From Methylomonas sp. UP202 (lineage in GTDB: Bacteria > Pseudomonadota > Gammaproteobacteria > Methylococcales > Methylomonadaceae), in NCBI RefSeq assembly GCF_029910655.1, contig NZ_CP123897.1, positions 2,655,547 through 2,719,546 on the forward strand: DNA of 64,000 bases. Direction: 5' to 3'. Below, one piece after another: positions 55,624 to 64,000 of the stretch (position 1 is the first letter of the stretch; each line of letters starts with the position of its first letter). The position numbers and the translations under genes were made by a program. Under the pieces are notes generated by a model. That model worked only from the letters and a program-made list of their open reading frames with translations, had not been told where the DNA came from and ran no database searches.

Positions 55624-56099
55624 TAGCTACCTGATTTCTTCTATTATCGTGGCATTTTAAAAAAGGCGGCTTACTTCCTCGGCCGATGGAGAGCAGGTTT
55701 GTGCCGCGAGCTAAATCGTTACCGTTATTAAACTATCTCGGCATTTATCAGCGTACCCTATGGACTTTAATCAGCAGCAACATGGCTGATTAATTTCAGA
55801 CCATCTTGTTACTATAAAAGTCGCTGGGCGCTGCAGACATACCGGTGTCCGGACGCCCTTAATCGCGGCTAAAGCCGCGCCGATGCCCTCTTTTTAAGTC
55901 TCCGTGGCGTAACCCTGTCGTAGCCGCAGTTAGGATCGATAAGGCCGTTGTGTGCTTCCGGCACTCTGATTTTTATATTCCATTTATATCCGGCATGGCT
56001 ATTTTTACGACTTTTTTATCGGTCGTTTTGTACATTGTTTAACAGGCGATCGCGGCTGATTGCAATCGTAGTTTTTTCAATTTTAACGAGGTAATCCAA
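55624..56099 (+). other. Long structured leader region before the kdp operon
   Basis: About 475 bases without a gene. At 55826-55858 GGGCG faces CGCCC around CCGG-tgt-CCGG. At 55864-55879 CGCGGC-taaa-GCCGCG is a perfect hairpin, and a T5 run follows at 55891. GCCC at 55885-55888 could pair with the first GGGC instead. This looks like a folded RNA leader or an attenuator, but it matches no riboswitch class I know. Confidence 0.4.
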
Positions 56100-56192
56100 A
56101 TGGATATTGCGTATTTGCTGTTAACGGCGGTGTTCTTTGTGGCGACCGCATTATTGATCGGCGCGTGCGAAGCGTTGAGGGGGCAATCATGA
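56100..56192 (+). CDS. Very small membrane protein upstream of kdpF
   Basis: 30 residues, [20 protein letters not shown] then [10 protein letters not shown]; one membrane helix. ACGAGG lies before the ATG. It overlaps the kdpF start by four bases (ATGA). Single-helix proteins of this kind are found upstream of kdpF in many Proteobacteria; role unknown. Confidence 0.7.
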   Translation: MDIAYLLLTAVFFVATALLIGACEALRGQS

Positions 56193-56278
56193 GCTGGATT
56201 TATTTACTAAGCGGCGGCTTGACGCTGGCCGTGTTCGTTTATTTGGTCGTGGCATTGTTTTATCCGGAGAAATTCTGA
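56189..56278 (+). CDS. kdpF: Potassium-transporting ATPase subunit KdpF
   Basis: 29 residues, [20 protein letters not shown] then VALFYPEKF. Matches KdpF in size (E. coli 29), single helix and the ending FYPEKF. It stabilises the KdpABC complex. Its TGA shares one base with the kdpA ATG, and its ATG overlaps the preceding small gene. Confidence 0.92.
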   Translation: MSWIYLLSGGLTLAVFVYLVVALFYPEKF

Positions 56279-58086
56279 TGACAGGTCAAGGTTTTTTACA
56301 GATTGCCATTTACGTCTTTACGCTGTTGGCTTTAGCCAAACCTTTGGGCGCTTATATGGCACGGGTTTATCAAGACGAATCCGTCGGATTGAACCGCTGG
56401 TTTGGCGGCGTTGAAAGACTGTTTTACCGGCTCAGCGGCGTCGATCCGGAACAGGAAATGCGCTGGACTCAATATGCGCTGGCGATGCTGGCGTTCAATT
56501 TGTTCGGATTGCTGGCGGTTTACTGCTTACAACGTTTTCAGGACGTGTTGCCGCTGAATCCGCAAGCCTTAGCGGCAGTGACGCCCGATTCGGCGTTCAA
56601 TACCGCAGTCAGCTTCGCCACCAACACCAACTGGCAAGGCTACGGCGGCGAAACCACGATGAGCTATCTGACCCAGATGTTGGGTTTGACGGTGCAAAAT
56701 TTCGTTTCCGCCGCCAGCGGCATGGCGGTGCTGGTAGCGCTGATTCGCGGCTTTAATCGCCGTAACAGCAACAGCATCGGTAACTTCTGGGTGGATATGA
56801 CCCGCAGCACCTTGTACATCTTGTTGCCCTTGTCGTTTTTGCTGGCGATGGTATTGGTCGGTCAAGGCGTGGTGCAGACCTTCAATCCGTATCAGACCGT
56901 CAATTTGCAAGAGGCGGTCAGCTACTCCGCACCGAAACTGGATGCCGATGGTAAAGCCATGGTCGATGCCGATGACAAACCGGTGACCGAAACCGTGTCC
57001 ACCCAAACGCAAACCCTGGCGATGGGGCCGGCGGCTTCGCAAGTTGCTATCAAACAATTGGGGACCAACGGCGGCGGTTTTTTTAACGTCAACTCCGCTC
57101 ATCCGTTCGAGAATCCGACGCCGCTGTCCAATTTCCTGGAAATGCTGGCCATCCTGCTGATCCCTGCCGCACTGTGCCATACCTTTGGCGCGATGGTCGG
57201 CGACACCCGACAGGGCTGGGTAATCCTTGGGGCAATGACTTTGGTGTTTGTCGCGCTGATTTTCGTCACGGTGCCGGCCGAACAAAACGGCAACCCGGCT
57301 TTAACCGCCTTGGGCGTCGATCAATCCGCCACCAACCAACAGGCTGGCGGCAATATGGAAGGCAAGGAAAGCCGTTTCGGTATCGTCAACTCCGGCCTAT
57401 GGGCGGTGGCGACGACGGCGGCATCCAACGGTTCGGTCAACGCCATGCATGATTCTTTCACGCCTATCGGCGGCATGGTACCGATGTGGCTGATGCAATT
57501 GGGCGAAGTGATTTTCGGTGGCGTCGGTTCCGGCTTGTACGGCATGATCGTGTTTGCGATCGTCGCGGTGTTCATCGCCGGCCTGATGATAGGCCGTACC
57601 CCGGAATATTTAGGCAAAAAAATCGAAGCCTATGAGATGAAAATGGCCGCCATCATTATCCTGATTCCGCCTTTGATGGTATTGGGCGGCACGGCGGTGA
57701 GCCTGATGCTGGAGGTCGGCAAAGCCTCCATCTTCAACCCCGGCGCTCACGGTTTCAGCGAAGTGCTGTATGCCTGGTCGTCGGCCGGTAATAACAACGG
57801 CAGCGCCTTCGGCGGTTTGTCGGCCAACGTGCCGTTCTATAACTTCATGCTGGGTCTGGCGATGCTGTTTTCCCGCTACTGGCTGATGATTCCGGTGTTG
57901 GCGATTGCAGGTTCCTTGGCAGCTAAAAAGACCGTGCCGGTCGGCCCCGGCACCCTGCCGACCCACACGCCGTTGTTCGCGGTATTGCTGATCATCACGG
58001 TATTGATGGTCGGCGCGCTGACCTTCGTCCCGGCCTTGGCCTTGGGGCCTATCGTCGAGCATTTGCAGATGACGGCCACCAAATAA
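56278..58086 (+). CDS. kdpA: Potassium-transporting ATPase subunit KdpA
   Basis: Channel-like potassium-selective subunit of the Kdp pump in the inner membrane, 602 residues. Filter-type sequences are present: [52 protein letters not shown]. It is about 45 residues longer than E. coli KdpA (557); part of the difference is a charged insertion at about residues 219-245 ([20 protein letters not shown]) just before the LAMGPAASQ segment. Takes potassium from the periplasm and passes it to KdpB. Confidence 0.97.
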   Translation: MTGQGFLQIAIYVFTLLALAKPLGAYMARVYQDESVGLNRWFGGVERLFYRLSGVDPEQEMRWTQYALAMLAFNLFGLLAVYCLQRFQDVLPLNPQALAAVTPDSAFNTAVSFATNTNWQGYGGETTMSYLTQMLGLTVQNFVSAASGMAVLVALIRGFNRRNSNSIGNFWVDMTRSTLYILLPLSFLLAMVLVGQGVVQTFNPYQTVNLQEAVSYSAPKLDADGKAMVDADDKPVTETVSTQTQTLAMGPAASQVAIKQLGTNGGGFFNVNSAHPFENPTPLSNFLEMLAILLIPAALCHTFGAMVGDTRQGWVILGAMTLVFVALIFVTVPAEQNGNPALTALGVDQSATNQQAGGNMEGKESRFGIVNSGLWAVATTAASNGSVNAMHDSFTPIGGMVPMWLMQLGEVIFGGVGSGLYGMIVFAIVAVFIAGLMIGRTPEYLGKKIEAYEMKMAAIIILIPPLMVLGGTAVSLMLEVGKASIFNPGAHGFSEVLYAWSSAGNNNGSAFGGLSANVPFYNFMLGLAMLFSRYWLMIPVLAIAGSLAAKKTVPVGPGTLPTHTPLFAVLLIITVLMVGALTFVPALALGPIVEHLQMTATK

Positions 58087-58088
58087 AT

Positions 58089-58162
58089 TTAGGGTGGATT
58101 AGGTGCGCAAGGCAGAAAGTTCTCCGACAAACGATGATCTTTGTACGCACCGTAACCCGCCA
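58089..58162. repeat. Palindromic element between kdpA and kdpB
   Basis: GGGTGGATTAGGTGCGCA (58092-58109) and TACGCACCGTAACCCGCC (58144-58161) are imperfect inverted copies. The GGGTGGATTAGG/GTAACCCGCC type is a dispersed repeat in several bacterial groups. It fills most of the 124-base gap. Confidence 0.65.
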
Positions 58163-58210
58163 TGGCAGCGCCGATTGCCCCCAAAGGCGCATCAGAATAG
58201 AGATAACATC

Positions 58211-60283
58211 ATGACTAGCAAACCCGTTTCAACGTCCCTTTTGGACCCGCAAATTCTGCAACAAGCCTTGTTCGATGCTTTTGCCAAACTGACGCCGCAA
58301 CAACAATGGAAAAACCCGGTGATGTTCGTGGTCTACCTCGGCAGTTTGTTGACCACCGTGTTGTGGTTGCAAGCGCTGAACGGCGAAAGCGAAGAATCCG
58401 CGGGTTTTATAATGAGCATCACGCTGTGGCTGTGGTTTACCGTGCTGTTCGCCAACTTCGCCGAAGCGGTCGCGGAAGGCCGCAGCAAGGCCCAAGCCGC
58501 GTTTTTGCGCAGTGCCAAACGCGACATCGCCGCCAAAAAGCTCGACGAAGCCAAATACGGCAGCAACTACAGCAAAGTCGAAGGCTCCAGTCTGCGTAAA
58601 GGCGATGTAGTGCTGATCGAAGCCGGCGATTTCGTGCCCGGCGACGGCGATGTCATCGAAGGCGTGGCCTCGGTGGACGAAAGCGCGATCACCGGCGAAT
58701 CGGCGCCCGTAATCCGCGAGTCTGGCGGCGATTTCAGCTCGGTGACCGGCGGCACCCGAGTGCTGTCCGACTGGCTAGTGGTGCGTATCAGTACCAATCC
58801 CGGCGAAACCTTTCTGGACCGAATGATAGGCATGGTGGAAAGCGCCAAACGCCAGAAAACCCCCAACGAGATTGCGTTGACCATTTTGTTGGTGGCGTTG
58901 ACGCTGGTGTTCCTGATGGCGACCGTGACCTTGCTGCCTTTCTCGCTGTACAGCGTGCAGACCGCGGGCGCCGGCAGTCCGATCAGCGTCACCGTGTTGG
59001 TGGCCTTGCTGGTGTGCTTGATTCCGACCACTATCGGCGGTTTGCTGTCGGCGATCGGCGTGGCCGGCATCGGCCGGATGATGCAGAAAAACGTGATTGC
59101 CACCTCCGGCCGGGCCGTGGAAGCGGCCGGCGACGTCGATGTGCTGCTGTTGGACAAAACCGGTACGATCACCTTGGGTAACCGCCAGGCCTCCGGTTTT
59201 TTTCCGGTCAAAGGCGTGACGGATCGCCAACTGGCCGATGCCGCGCAACTGGCCTCGTTAGCGGACGAAACGCCCGAAGGCCGCAGCGTCGTGATACTGG
59301 CGAAGCAAAAATACAATATTCGCGAACGCGATATCCATTCCCTGGGCGCCACTTTCGTGCATTTCAGCGCCCAGACCCGGATGAGCGGGGTCAACCTGGA
59401 AGGCCGGCAAATCCGCAAGGGCGCGGCCGACTCGATTCGGCAACATATCGAAGAACAAGGCGGCAAGGTGCCGCAAGAGCTTAAGAAAATGGTCGACGAT
59501 GTCGCGCGCCGGGGCAGCACGCCGCTGGTGGTATCGGATGGCGCTAAAGCGCTGGGCGTCATCGAACTAAAGGACATCGTTAAGGGCGGCATCAAGGAAC
59601 GTTTTATCGAACTGCGGCAGATGGGCATTAAAACCATCATGATCACCGGCGACAACCGGCTCACCGCCGCCGCGATTGCCGCCGAAGCCGGCGTCGACGA
59701 CTTCCTGGCCGAAGCTACTCCGGAAGCCAAGCTCAGTCTGATCCGCCAGCACCAGACCGACGGCCGCTTGGTGGCGATGACCGGCGATGGCACCAACGAC
59801 GCCCCGGCCCTGGCCCAAGCCGACGTCGCGGTGGCGATGAACAGCGGCACCCAGGCCGCCAAGGAAGCCGGCAACATGGTGGATCTGGATTCCAACCCGA
59901 CCAAGCTGATCGAAATCGTCGAAACCGGCAAGCAAATGCTGATGACTCGTGGGGCACTGACCACGTTTAGTATCGCCAACGATGTCGCCAAATATTTCGC
60001 GATCATCCCGGCGGCCTTTGCCACTACCTATCCGGCCTTGAACGTGTTGAACGTGATGGGTCTGGCGACGCCGGCCAGCGCGATTCTGTCGGCGGTAATC
60101 TTTAACGCCCTGATCATCATCGCGCTGATCCCGCTGGCTTTAAAAGGCATCAGCTATAAACCGGTCGGTGCGGAAAAACTGCTGCAAAACAATTTGCTGG
60201 TCTACGGCGTCGGCGGTCTGATCGTGCCGTTTATCGGCATCAAGGCGATTGATTTAATTTTGGTTGCGACGAATCTGGTGTAA
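58211..60283 (+). CDS. kdpB: Potassium-transporting P-type ATPase subunit KdpB
   Basis: Catalytic subunit, 690 residues (E. coli 682). The start at 58211 is chosen because the family sequence begins there; the frame is open for 36 codons upstream through a repeat. Motifs: actuator TGES (AITGESAPV), phosphorylated Asp315 in DKTGTIT, nucleotide-binding region, and hinge [12 protein letters not shown]. The actuator helix has the [13 protein letters not shown] segment. Hydrolyses ATP and moves potassium received from KdpA. Confidence 0.97.
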   Translation: MTSKPVSTSLLDPQILQQALFDAFAKLTPQQQWKNPVMFVVYLGSLLTTVLWLQALNGESEESAGFIMSITLWLWFTVLFANFAEAVAEGRSKAQAAFLRSAKRDIAAKKLDEAKYGSNYSKVEGSSLRKGDVVLIEAGDFVPGDGDVIEGVASVDESAITGESAPVIRESGGDFSSVTGGTRVLSDWLVVRISTNPGETFLDRMIGMVESAKRQKTPNEIALTILLVALTLVFLMATVTLLPFSLYSVQTAGAGSPISVTVLVALLVCLIPTTIGGLLSAIGVAGIGRMMQKNVIATSGRAVEAAGDVDVLLLDKTGTITLGNRQASGFFPVKGVTDRQLADAAQLASLADETPEGRSVVILAKQKYNIRERDIHSLGATFVHFSAQTRMSGVNLEGRQIRKGAADSIRQHIEEQGGKVPQELKKMVDDVARRGSTPLVVSDGAKALGVIELKDIVKGGIKERFIELRQMGIKTIMITGDNRLTAAAIAAEAGVDDFLAEATPEAKLSLIRQHQTDGRLVAMTGDGTNDAPALAQADVAVAMNSGTQAAKEAGNMVDLDSNPTKLIEIVETGKQMLMTRGALTTFSIANDVAKYFAIIPAAFATTYPALNVLNVMGLATPASAILSAVIFNALIIIALIPLALKGISYKPVGAEKLLQNNLLVYGVGGLIVPFIGIKAIDLILVATNLV

Positions 60284-60314
60284 ACCCGGCACAACAAATA
60301 CCGAGAGCTTTGTT

Positions 60315-60382
60315 CCCTCTCCTGGTGGACGACTGCAAGGATGCAGGAGGTAGAGCAACGCCGGGAGCATTTGCCGAGAGGG
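60315..60382. repeat. Small repeat element between kdpB and kdpC
   Basis: Bounded by CCCTCTC (60315-60321) and GAGAGGG (60376-60382), with TGCAAGGATGCAGGAGG inside. A run of T follows the right end (60385-60389), so it may also attenuate transcription into kdpC. I recognise the internal sequence as the type of a dispersed short repeat, but the copy number cannot be checked here. Confidence 0.6.
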
Positions 60383-60410
60383 CCTTTTTACAGAATTATT
60401 AGGGCATTAA

Positions 60411-60992
60411 ATGATGACTACTTACTTAAAACCCGCAGCGATGATGCTGTTCCTGCTGACCCTGGTGACCGGTGCTGCTTATCCGGCCCTGGTGACAGTG
60501 CTGGCGCAAGCCTTGTTCAGCGAGCAAGCCAACGGCAGCCTGATCAAAAACCAGCAAGGCCAGCCGATCGGTTCGGAACTGATCGGCCAAACCTTCAGCG
60601 AGCCGAAATATTTCTGGAGCCGGCCGTCGGCCACCGGACCTTATAGCTATAACGCCGCCGCTTCCAGCGGCTCCAACCTGGGGCCGACCAATCCGGCCTT
60701 GACCGACGCGGTCGCCGCCAGGATACAAGCGCTGAAAGACGCCGATCACGGCAACCACTCGCCGGTGCCGGTGGATCTGGTCACCGCATCCGGAAGCGGC
60801 CTGGATCCGCATATCAGCGTTGCCGCAGCCGAATACCAGATCAAACGTATAGCCAAGGTACGCAAAATTAACGAAGCCACGCTGCATGAACTGGTGGATG
60901 CGCATACCGAAGGCCGGCAATGGCTGGTGTTCGGCGAACCCAGAGTCAATGTGTTGAGATTGAATCTGGCACTGGACCGGGCAAGCCGCTAG
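60411..60992 (+). CDS. kdpC: Potassium-transporting ATPase subunit KdpC
   Basis: Periplasm-facing subunit with one N-terminal membrane helix, 193 residues (E. coli 190). It has the family marks GSELIGQ, FWSRPSAT, YNAAASSGSNLGPTNPAL, PVPVDLVTASGSGLDPHIS, AAEYQ..RIA. Helps potassium handover in KdpABC. Last gene of the operon; no kdpD or kdpE sensor/regulator follows. Confidence 0.96.
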   Translation: MMTTYLKPAAMMLFLLTLVTGAAYPALVTVLAQALFSEQANGSLIKNQQGQPIGSELIGQTFSEPKYFWSRPSATGPYSYNAAASSGSNLGPTNPALTDAVAARIQALKDADHGNHSPVPVDLVTASGSGLDPHISVAAAEYQIKRIAKVRKINEATLHELVDAHTEGRQWLVFGEPRVNVLRLNLALDRASR

Positions 60993-61550
60993 TGATACAG
61001 GGAAATGCGTGTAGGCTTGGTTGAAGGCGGCAAGAATAGGTCATTTCACACACTCCGCTTTATTCGCTCCGGAACCGTCCTCCAAGTTAAATACCTGAAT
61101 TTCTTCAAGGAAATAACGAACGTATCAATACGGGTAATTTGTAAGTAAAAACGTACGTCGGCATTTTTGAGGATTTCCCAGACAAATTGGGTCGACTCCG
61201 AGCGAATTTGATTCGTTCTGTGTTATTTCACACACCACTAGGTCATATCCCCTATTTTTTGAATCGATGTCTATTTGACTTTTTTCATTATTCGTCTACG
61301 ACACCCTGCTCCGATCTTTTTAAGCCGCCGCCTGAAGAAAAATAGCTGTAGGCTATTGACTTATATAGAGTATTTTTTCTGGAAAAATCAACCGTCAATG
61401 TGGGCACGCCGATTGCTCTGCGAAAGCCGATGCCGCGCGGATTCGTCGATTCAGGTTGTCTGGAGCAGAAACACCCGGAATAGTGCTTTCTATCCGTTTC
61501 CATCGCCCCGCAGCCGCCGCATCGGACTATCACCCACGACAGGATACATT
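60993..61550. other. Long gap with a direct repeat
   Basis: About 560 bases, AT-rich in part. ATTTCACACAC occurs at 61043-61053 and 61225-61235, each with a similar run before it (taggtcatttc and ctaggtcata nearby). No gene supported on either strand. It should hold the cytochrome promoter; an AGGA site lies before the ATG at 61551. Confidence 0.45.
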
Positions 61551-63689
61551 ATGAGAAAAACCATCACACTTCCCTTGGCCTTTGCAGCCGCGCTGGCGCT
61601 GGGCTACAGCCTGATGCCGCGAATCGAGGCGCCTTATACCGGTGTCGGCAGCGTCGAAACGCTAGGCTCGGTTTACGAACGCTGGAAATCCGCGTTCGAA
61701 ATACAGGGCCACCCGGAAACCGTCAACATCGGTCTCGGCTATTCCAAATCGCTTTCGCGCGAACTCAGCGACGGCCAAGGTCAGGCCGCTATCGATCTGA
61801 TGAGCGGGCAAGTGCGCATTTCGGTTAAAGGCTTGTCTGCCGAGCGGCCCTACGATGTCTGGCTGATCGACAACCACCACAGCGGCAACGCGATCAAGCT
61901 GGGTCCGTTGTCCGTAAAAGCGGACAAACAAGTTTTCGCAACCATGCTCAATCGCGACCGTCTGAACGGCTTTACGTTGGACAGCGTTGCGATAACCTTG
62001 GCCGGCAAAACCCCAAGCGAAGGCGGTCTGCTATTCGGTTCTCCCGGATTGCTGCAACGGGTTTACTATACTGAACGCTACTGGCCAGCGGCCAATCTGG
62101 GCACTGTCGGCCACGCGGAACCGGCGGATCAAGCCGAAGTCCCTTTCGATTTTCTGCTGCCTAAAACGGCGCACGCCGCCACCGCGGCAACCACCGACCA
62201 ACAATTGGCCGAATTAATCGCCAAGGGTCAAAAGCTGTTCACCGAAGAAACCTTCGGCGGTAACGGCCGAACCTGTTCCACCTGTCACCGTCCCGACCGC
62301 AATCACACTATCGATCCGGCGTATATCGCTAAATTACCGCCCAGCGATCCGCTGTTCGTCGCGGAAAACAACCCGGCCCTGGCTGATCTGGAAAAACCCG
62401 CGCTGTTACGTCAGTTCGGGCTATTCGTCGCCAACGTGGACGGCTTCGGCAAACCGCCGGTGATGCGGGCAGCGCCGCATTTGCTGGGGTTGTCGGCTTC
62501 GTTGAAATTCGAGACATTGGCGATGGGTGGTGAATTCACCGAAGACAACGATTATTTCGCGGAACACGATCCGATCGCGCAGCAAGACAATCGCCAAACC
62601 GAAGCCATCGGCTGGGGTGGCGACGGCGCGCCGGACGGCGGTTCGTTGCGCGATTTCGCCAAGGGTGCGGTCAAACAACACTTGCCCAAGCGTTTGGATC
62701 GGGTCGAGAATGTCGATTTCCGGCTGCCAACCGAAGACGAATTGGATGCGCTGGAAGCTTATATGCTGTCGCTGGGGCGTAGCGCCGACATCAATCTGGC
62801 GGCGATGACCTTCAAGTCGCCGCTGGTGCAACGCGGTCTGAAATTGTTCAATACCAAGAACAACCCCGGCGAGACCTTGAGCAACGGCTACCCGGTCGGC
62901 GGCACGCCGGTCTTCGGCACCTCGGCCAACTGCAATGGCTGCCATATGAACGCCGGCGCGATCAGTTCCACGACCGGCGGTAATCCGACCCGCGACACCG
63001 GCATCGAGCGCATGCGCGATCAATTGCATCACCTCGCCGACACTAGCGTGGCCTACGACGGCGGATTCGGCCAAGTTCTGCAAAGCGATTGCGGTCCGGA
63101 CTACGATCAGCCTTGTTACAGCGACGGAAGCGTCGATCCGCGCAACATTCGGCCCGCGGATCATCCGCGCCTGAACCGTTTCAACACGCCCCCGTTGGTC
63201 GAAGCCGCCGATACCGCGCCGTACTTTCATAATAACAGCGTCACAACGCTGGAAGAGACCGTCGCCTACTACAACACCGAATCCTTCAACCAGTCGCCGG
63301 GGGCGTTTACCTCCAAAGGCGTCAATCGTCAGGTGAAGCTCGACTCGTCGCAAGTTATCGCGGTTGCGCTGTTTCTGCGTTCGATCAATGTGCTGGAAAA
63401 CATCCGCAGTTCGAATGCGCTGGATCAAAAAGCCATCGACCAGGCCAACGCCAACAGTGTGAAATCGGTAAAACTGGCCATCGCCGACACTCAGGATGCG
63501 ATCAGGGTGCTATCCGAGGCGGTAATCAACCCGTATCCGGAAGCCCTGAACAAGTTGGAAAAAGCGTTGGATTATGAACATCGCGCCGTTAACGGGTGGT
63601 TCATGACCGGTGGACAACGCCTACGCTTGCTGCAACAGGCCATCACACTGAAAAATCAGGCCAAGGCCTTGATCGTCACCGAAGGCTAA
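61551..63689 (+). CDS. Di-heme cytochrome c peroxidase-like protein with an extra N-terminal domain
   Basis: Exported or anchored c-type cytochrome, 712 residues from the ATG at 61551; the frame is open for 92 codons upstream but that part is not protein-like. N-terminal hydrophobic segment (LPLAFAAALALGYSL), then a beta-rich domain of about 110 residues (VRISVKGLSAERPYDVWLID ... ITLAGKTP), then two heme sites CSTCH (242-246) and CNGCH (461-465). The sequence around them is of the MauG/CcpA type (ADTAPYFHNNSVTTLEETVA). A helical tail follows. Likely periplasmic; whether it is a true peroxidase or a MauG-like oxidase cannot be told. A terminator follows. Confidence 0.88.
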   Translation: MRKTITLPLAFAAALALGYSLMPRIEAPYTGVGSVETLGSVYERWKSAFEIQGHPETVNIGLGYSKSLSRELSDGQGQAAIDLMSGQVRISVKGLSAERPYDVWLIDNHHSGNAIKLGPLSVKADKQVFATMLNRDRLNGFTLDSVAITLAGKTPSEGGLLFGSPGLLQRVYYTERYWPAANLGTVGHAEPADQAEVPFDFLLPKTAHAATAATTDQQLAELIAKGQKLFTEETFGGNGRTCSTCHRPDRNHTIDPAYIAKLPPSDPLFVAENNPALADLEKPALLRQFGLFVANVDGFGKPPVMRAAPHLLGLSASLKFETLAMGGEFTEDNDYFAEHDPIAQQDNRQTEAIGWGGDGAPDGGSLRDFAKGAVKQHLPKRLDRVENVDFRLPTEDELDALEAYMLSLGRSADINLAAMTFKSPLVQRGLKLFNTKNNPGETLSNGYPVGGTPVFGTSANCNGCHMNAGAISSTTGGNPTRDTGIERMRDQLHHLADTSVAYDGGFGQVLQSDCGPDYDQPCYSDGSVDPRNIRPADHPRLNRFNTPPLVEAADTAPYFHNNSVTTLEETVAYYNTESFNQSPGAFTSKGVNRQVKLDSSQVIAVALFLRSINVLENIRSSNALDQKAIDQANANSVKSVKLAIADTQDAIRVLSEAVINPYPEALNKLEKALDYEHRAVNGWFMTGGQRLRLLQQAITLKNQAKALIVTEG

Positions 63690-63703
63690 ACGCCTTCTTT
63701 CCG

Positions 63704-63737
63704 AAAGCCCGCGCGCGGCAACGCGAGCGGGCTTTTT
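63704..63737 (+). terminator. Rho-independent terminator after the cytochrome gene
   Basis: AAAGCCCGC (63704-63712) pairs with GCGGGCTTT (63727-63735) and a five-T run ends it (63733-63737). Starts 15 bases after the stop codon. The clearest terminator in the window. Confidence 0.9.
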
Positions 63738-64000
63738 CATGCGGACGCGTTGCAAACAAGCCGATTGCCGGTCGATGATATATTTTCCCTCGTCTCGAGT
63801 CCTAAAGCTGGATTGCTGAGTTGTTCGACCTAGCGGTCCAGGTAATCAAGCTCCGCATCCTTAAGGTCCTGTCGGGCAATGCTGTTTTAAAGCGTAACCA
63901 AGCGCCACCGGCCGCGCCGGACCGGCTGCTAACCTCACACCGTCGACTCTATGCCTCGCTCATTCCGAACTGACGGAGGGAGGCGATTACGCTAATAATT
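63738..64000. other. Window end without a supported gene
   Basis: No frame on either strand that I would call. It may be the promoter region of a gene beyond the edge; GGAGGGAGG at 63975-63983 could be a ribosome-binding site if a start lies nearby, but none is visible. Confidence 0.35.

Noticed and set aside
58567..60024. Open frame of 485 codons on the minus strand over kdpB
   Set aside because: It mirrors the highly conserved KdpB on the plus strand; its product is Ser/Ala-rich without any family pattern.

Overview
This is a GC-rich chromosomal window from a Gram-negative bacterium, very likely a gammaproteobacterium. Four TonB-dependent receptors, three FecI/FecR pairs, an RND/FUSC-type efflux set with an outer-membrane channel, Kdp, RlpA-like and glycine-zipper proteins, and an exosortase H all point that way. 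The mix resembles methanotrophs of the Methylomonas/Methylobacter group, but no methanotrophy gene lies in the window, so that placement is inference.

Layout. 1-4.05 kb: a type I exporter (C39-peptidase ABC transporter, cut by the window edge, plus its membrane-fusion protein). 4.4-6.9 kb: small envelope proteins and a LOG-family gene. 7.1-23.7 kb: a signalling block with three paralogous hybrid histidine kinases. Each has a different sensor (Cache/multi-PAS; one fed by a periplasmic binding protein; one fed by a TonB receptor plus YfiR). The block ends with an HD-GYP response regulator that could be its output. 23.8 kb: beta-carbonic anhydrase. 24.5-31.3 kb: two STN-type TonB receptors around a fecI-fecR pair. 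31.5-38.0 kb: a ytcA-mdtN-mdtO-like efflux operon, a divergent outer-membrane factor and an Old Yellow Enzyme reductase. 38.3-41.6 kb: two divergent fecI-fecR pairs with no receptor next to them, each ending in a palindromic repeat element.

41.7-52.2 kb is the most unusual part. It is a partly AT-rich accessory island coding on the minus strand for a small exosortase-sorted protein (one YD repeat pair, calcium-type TSP3 repeats, IPTL-CTERM-like tail), a 1.9k-residue Sec-exported Rhs/YD protein, an overlapping small membrane protein that could be its immunity partner, exosortase H and its companion membrane protein. A short tyrosine recombinase without an N-terminal core-binding domain is divergent from it. 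The island separates the plus-strand fecI-fecR pair from the plus-strand STN receptor at 52.6 kb.

55-61 kb holds small membrane proteins and a kdpFABC operon with two palindromic elements in its gaps and no kdpDE in the window. The window closes with a di-heme cytochrome c peroxidase-like protein followed by a clear terminator.

Genes that probably act together: exporter pair (1-4 kb); kinases with their periplasmic feeders and the HD-GYP regulator (7-24 kb); three iron-type surface signalling systems (24-31, 38-42, 52-55 kb); the efflux cassette (31-37 kb); the exosortase/Rhs unit (43-51 kb); the potassium pump (56-61 kb).
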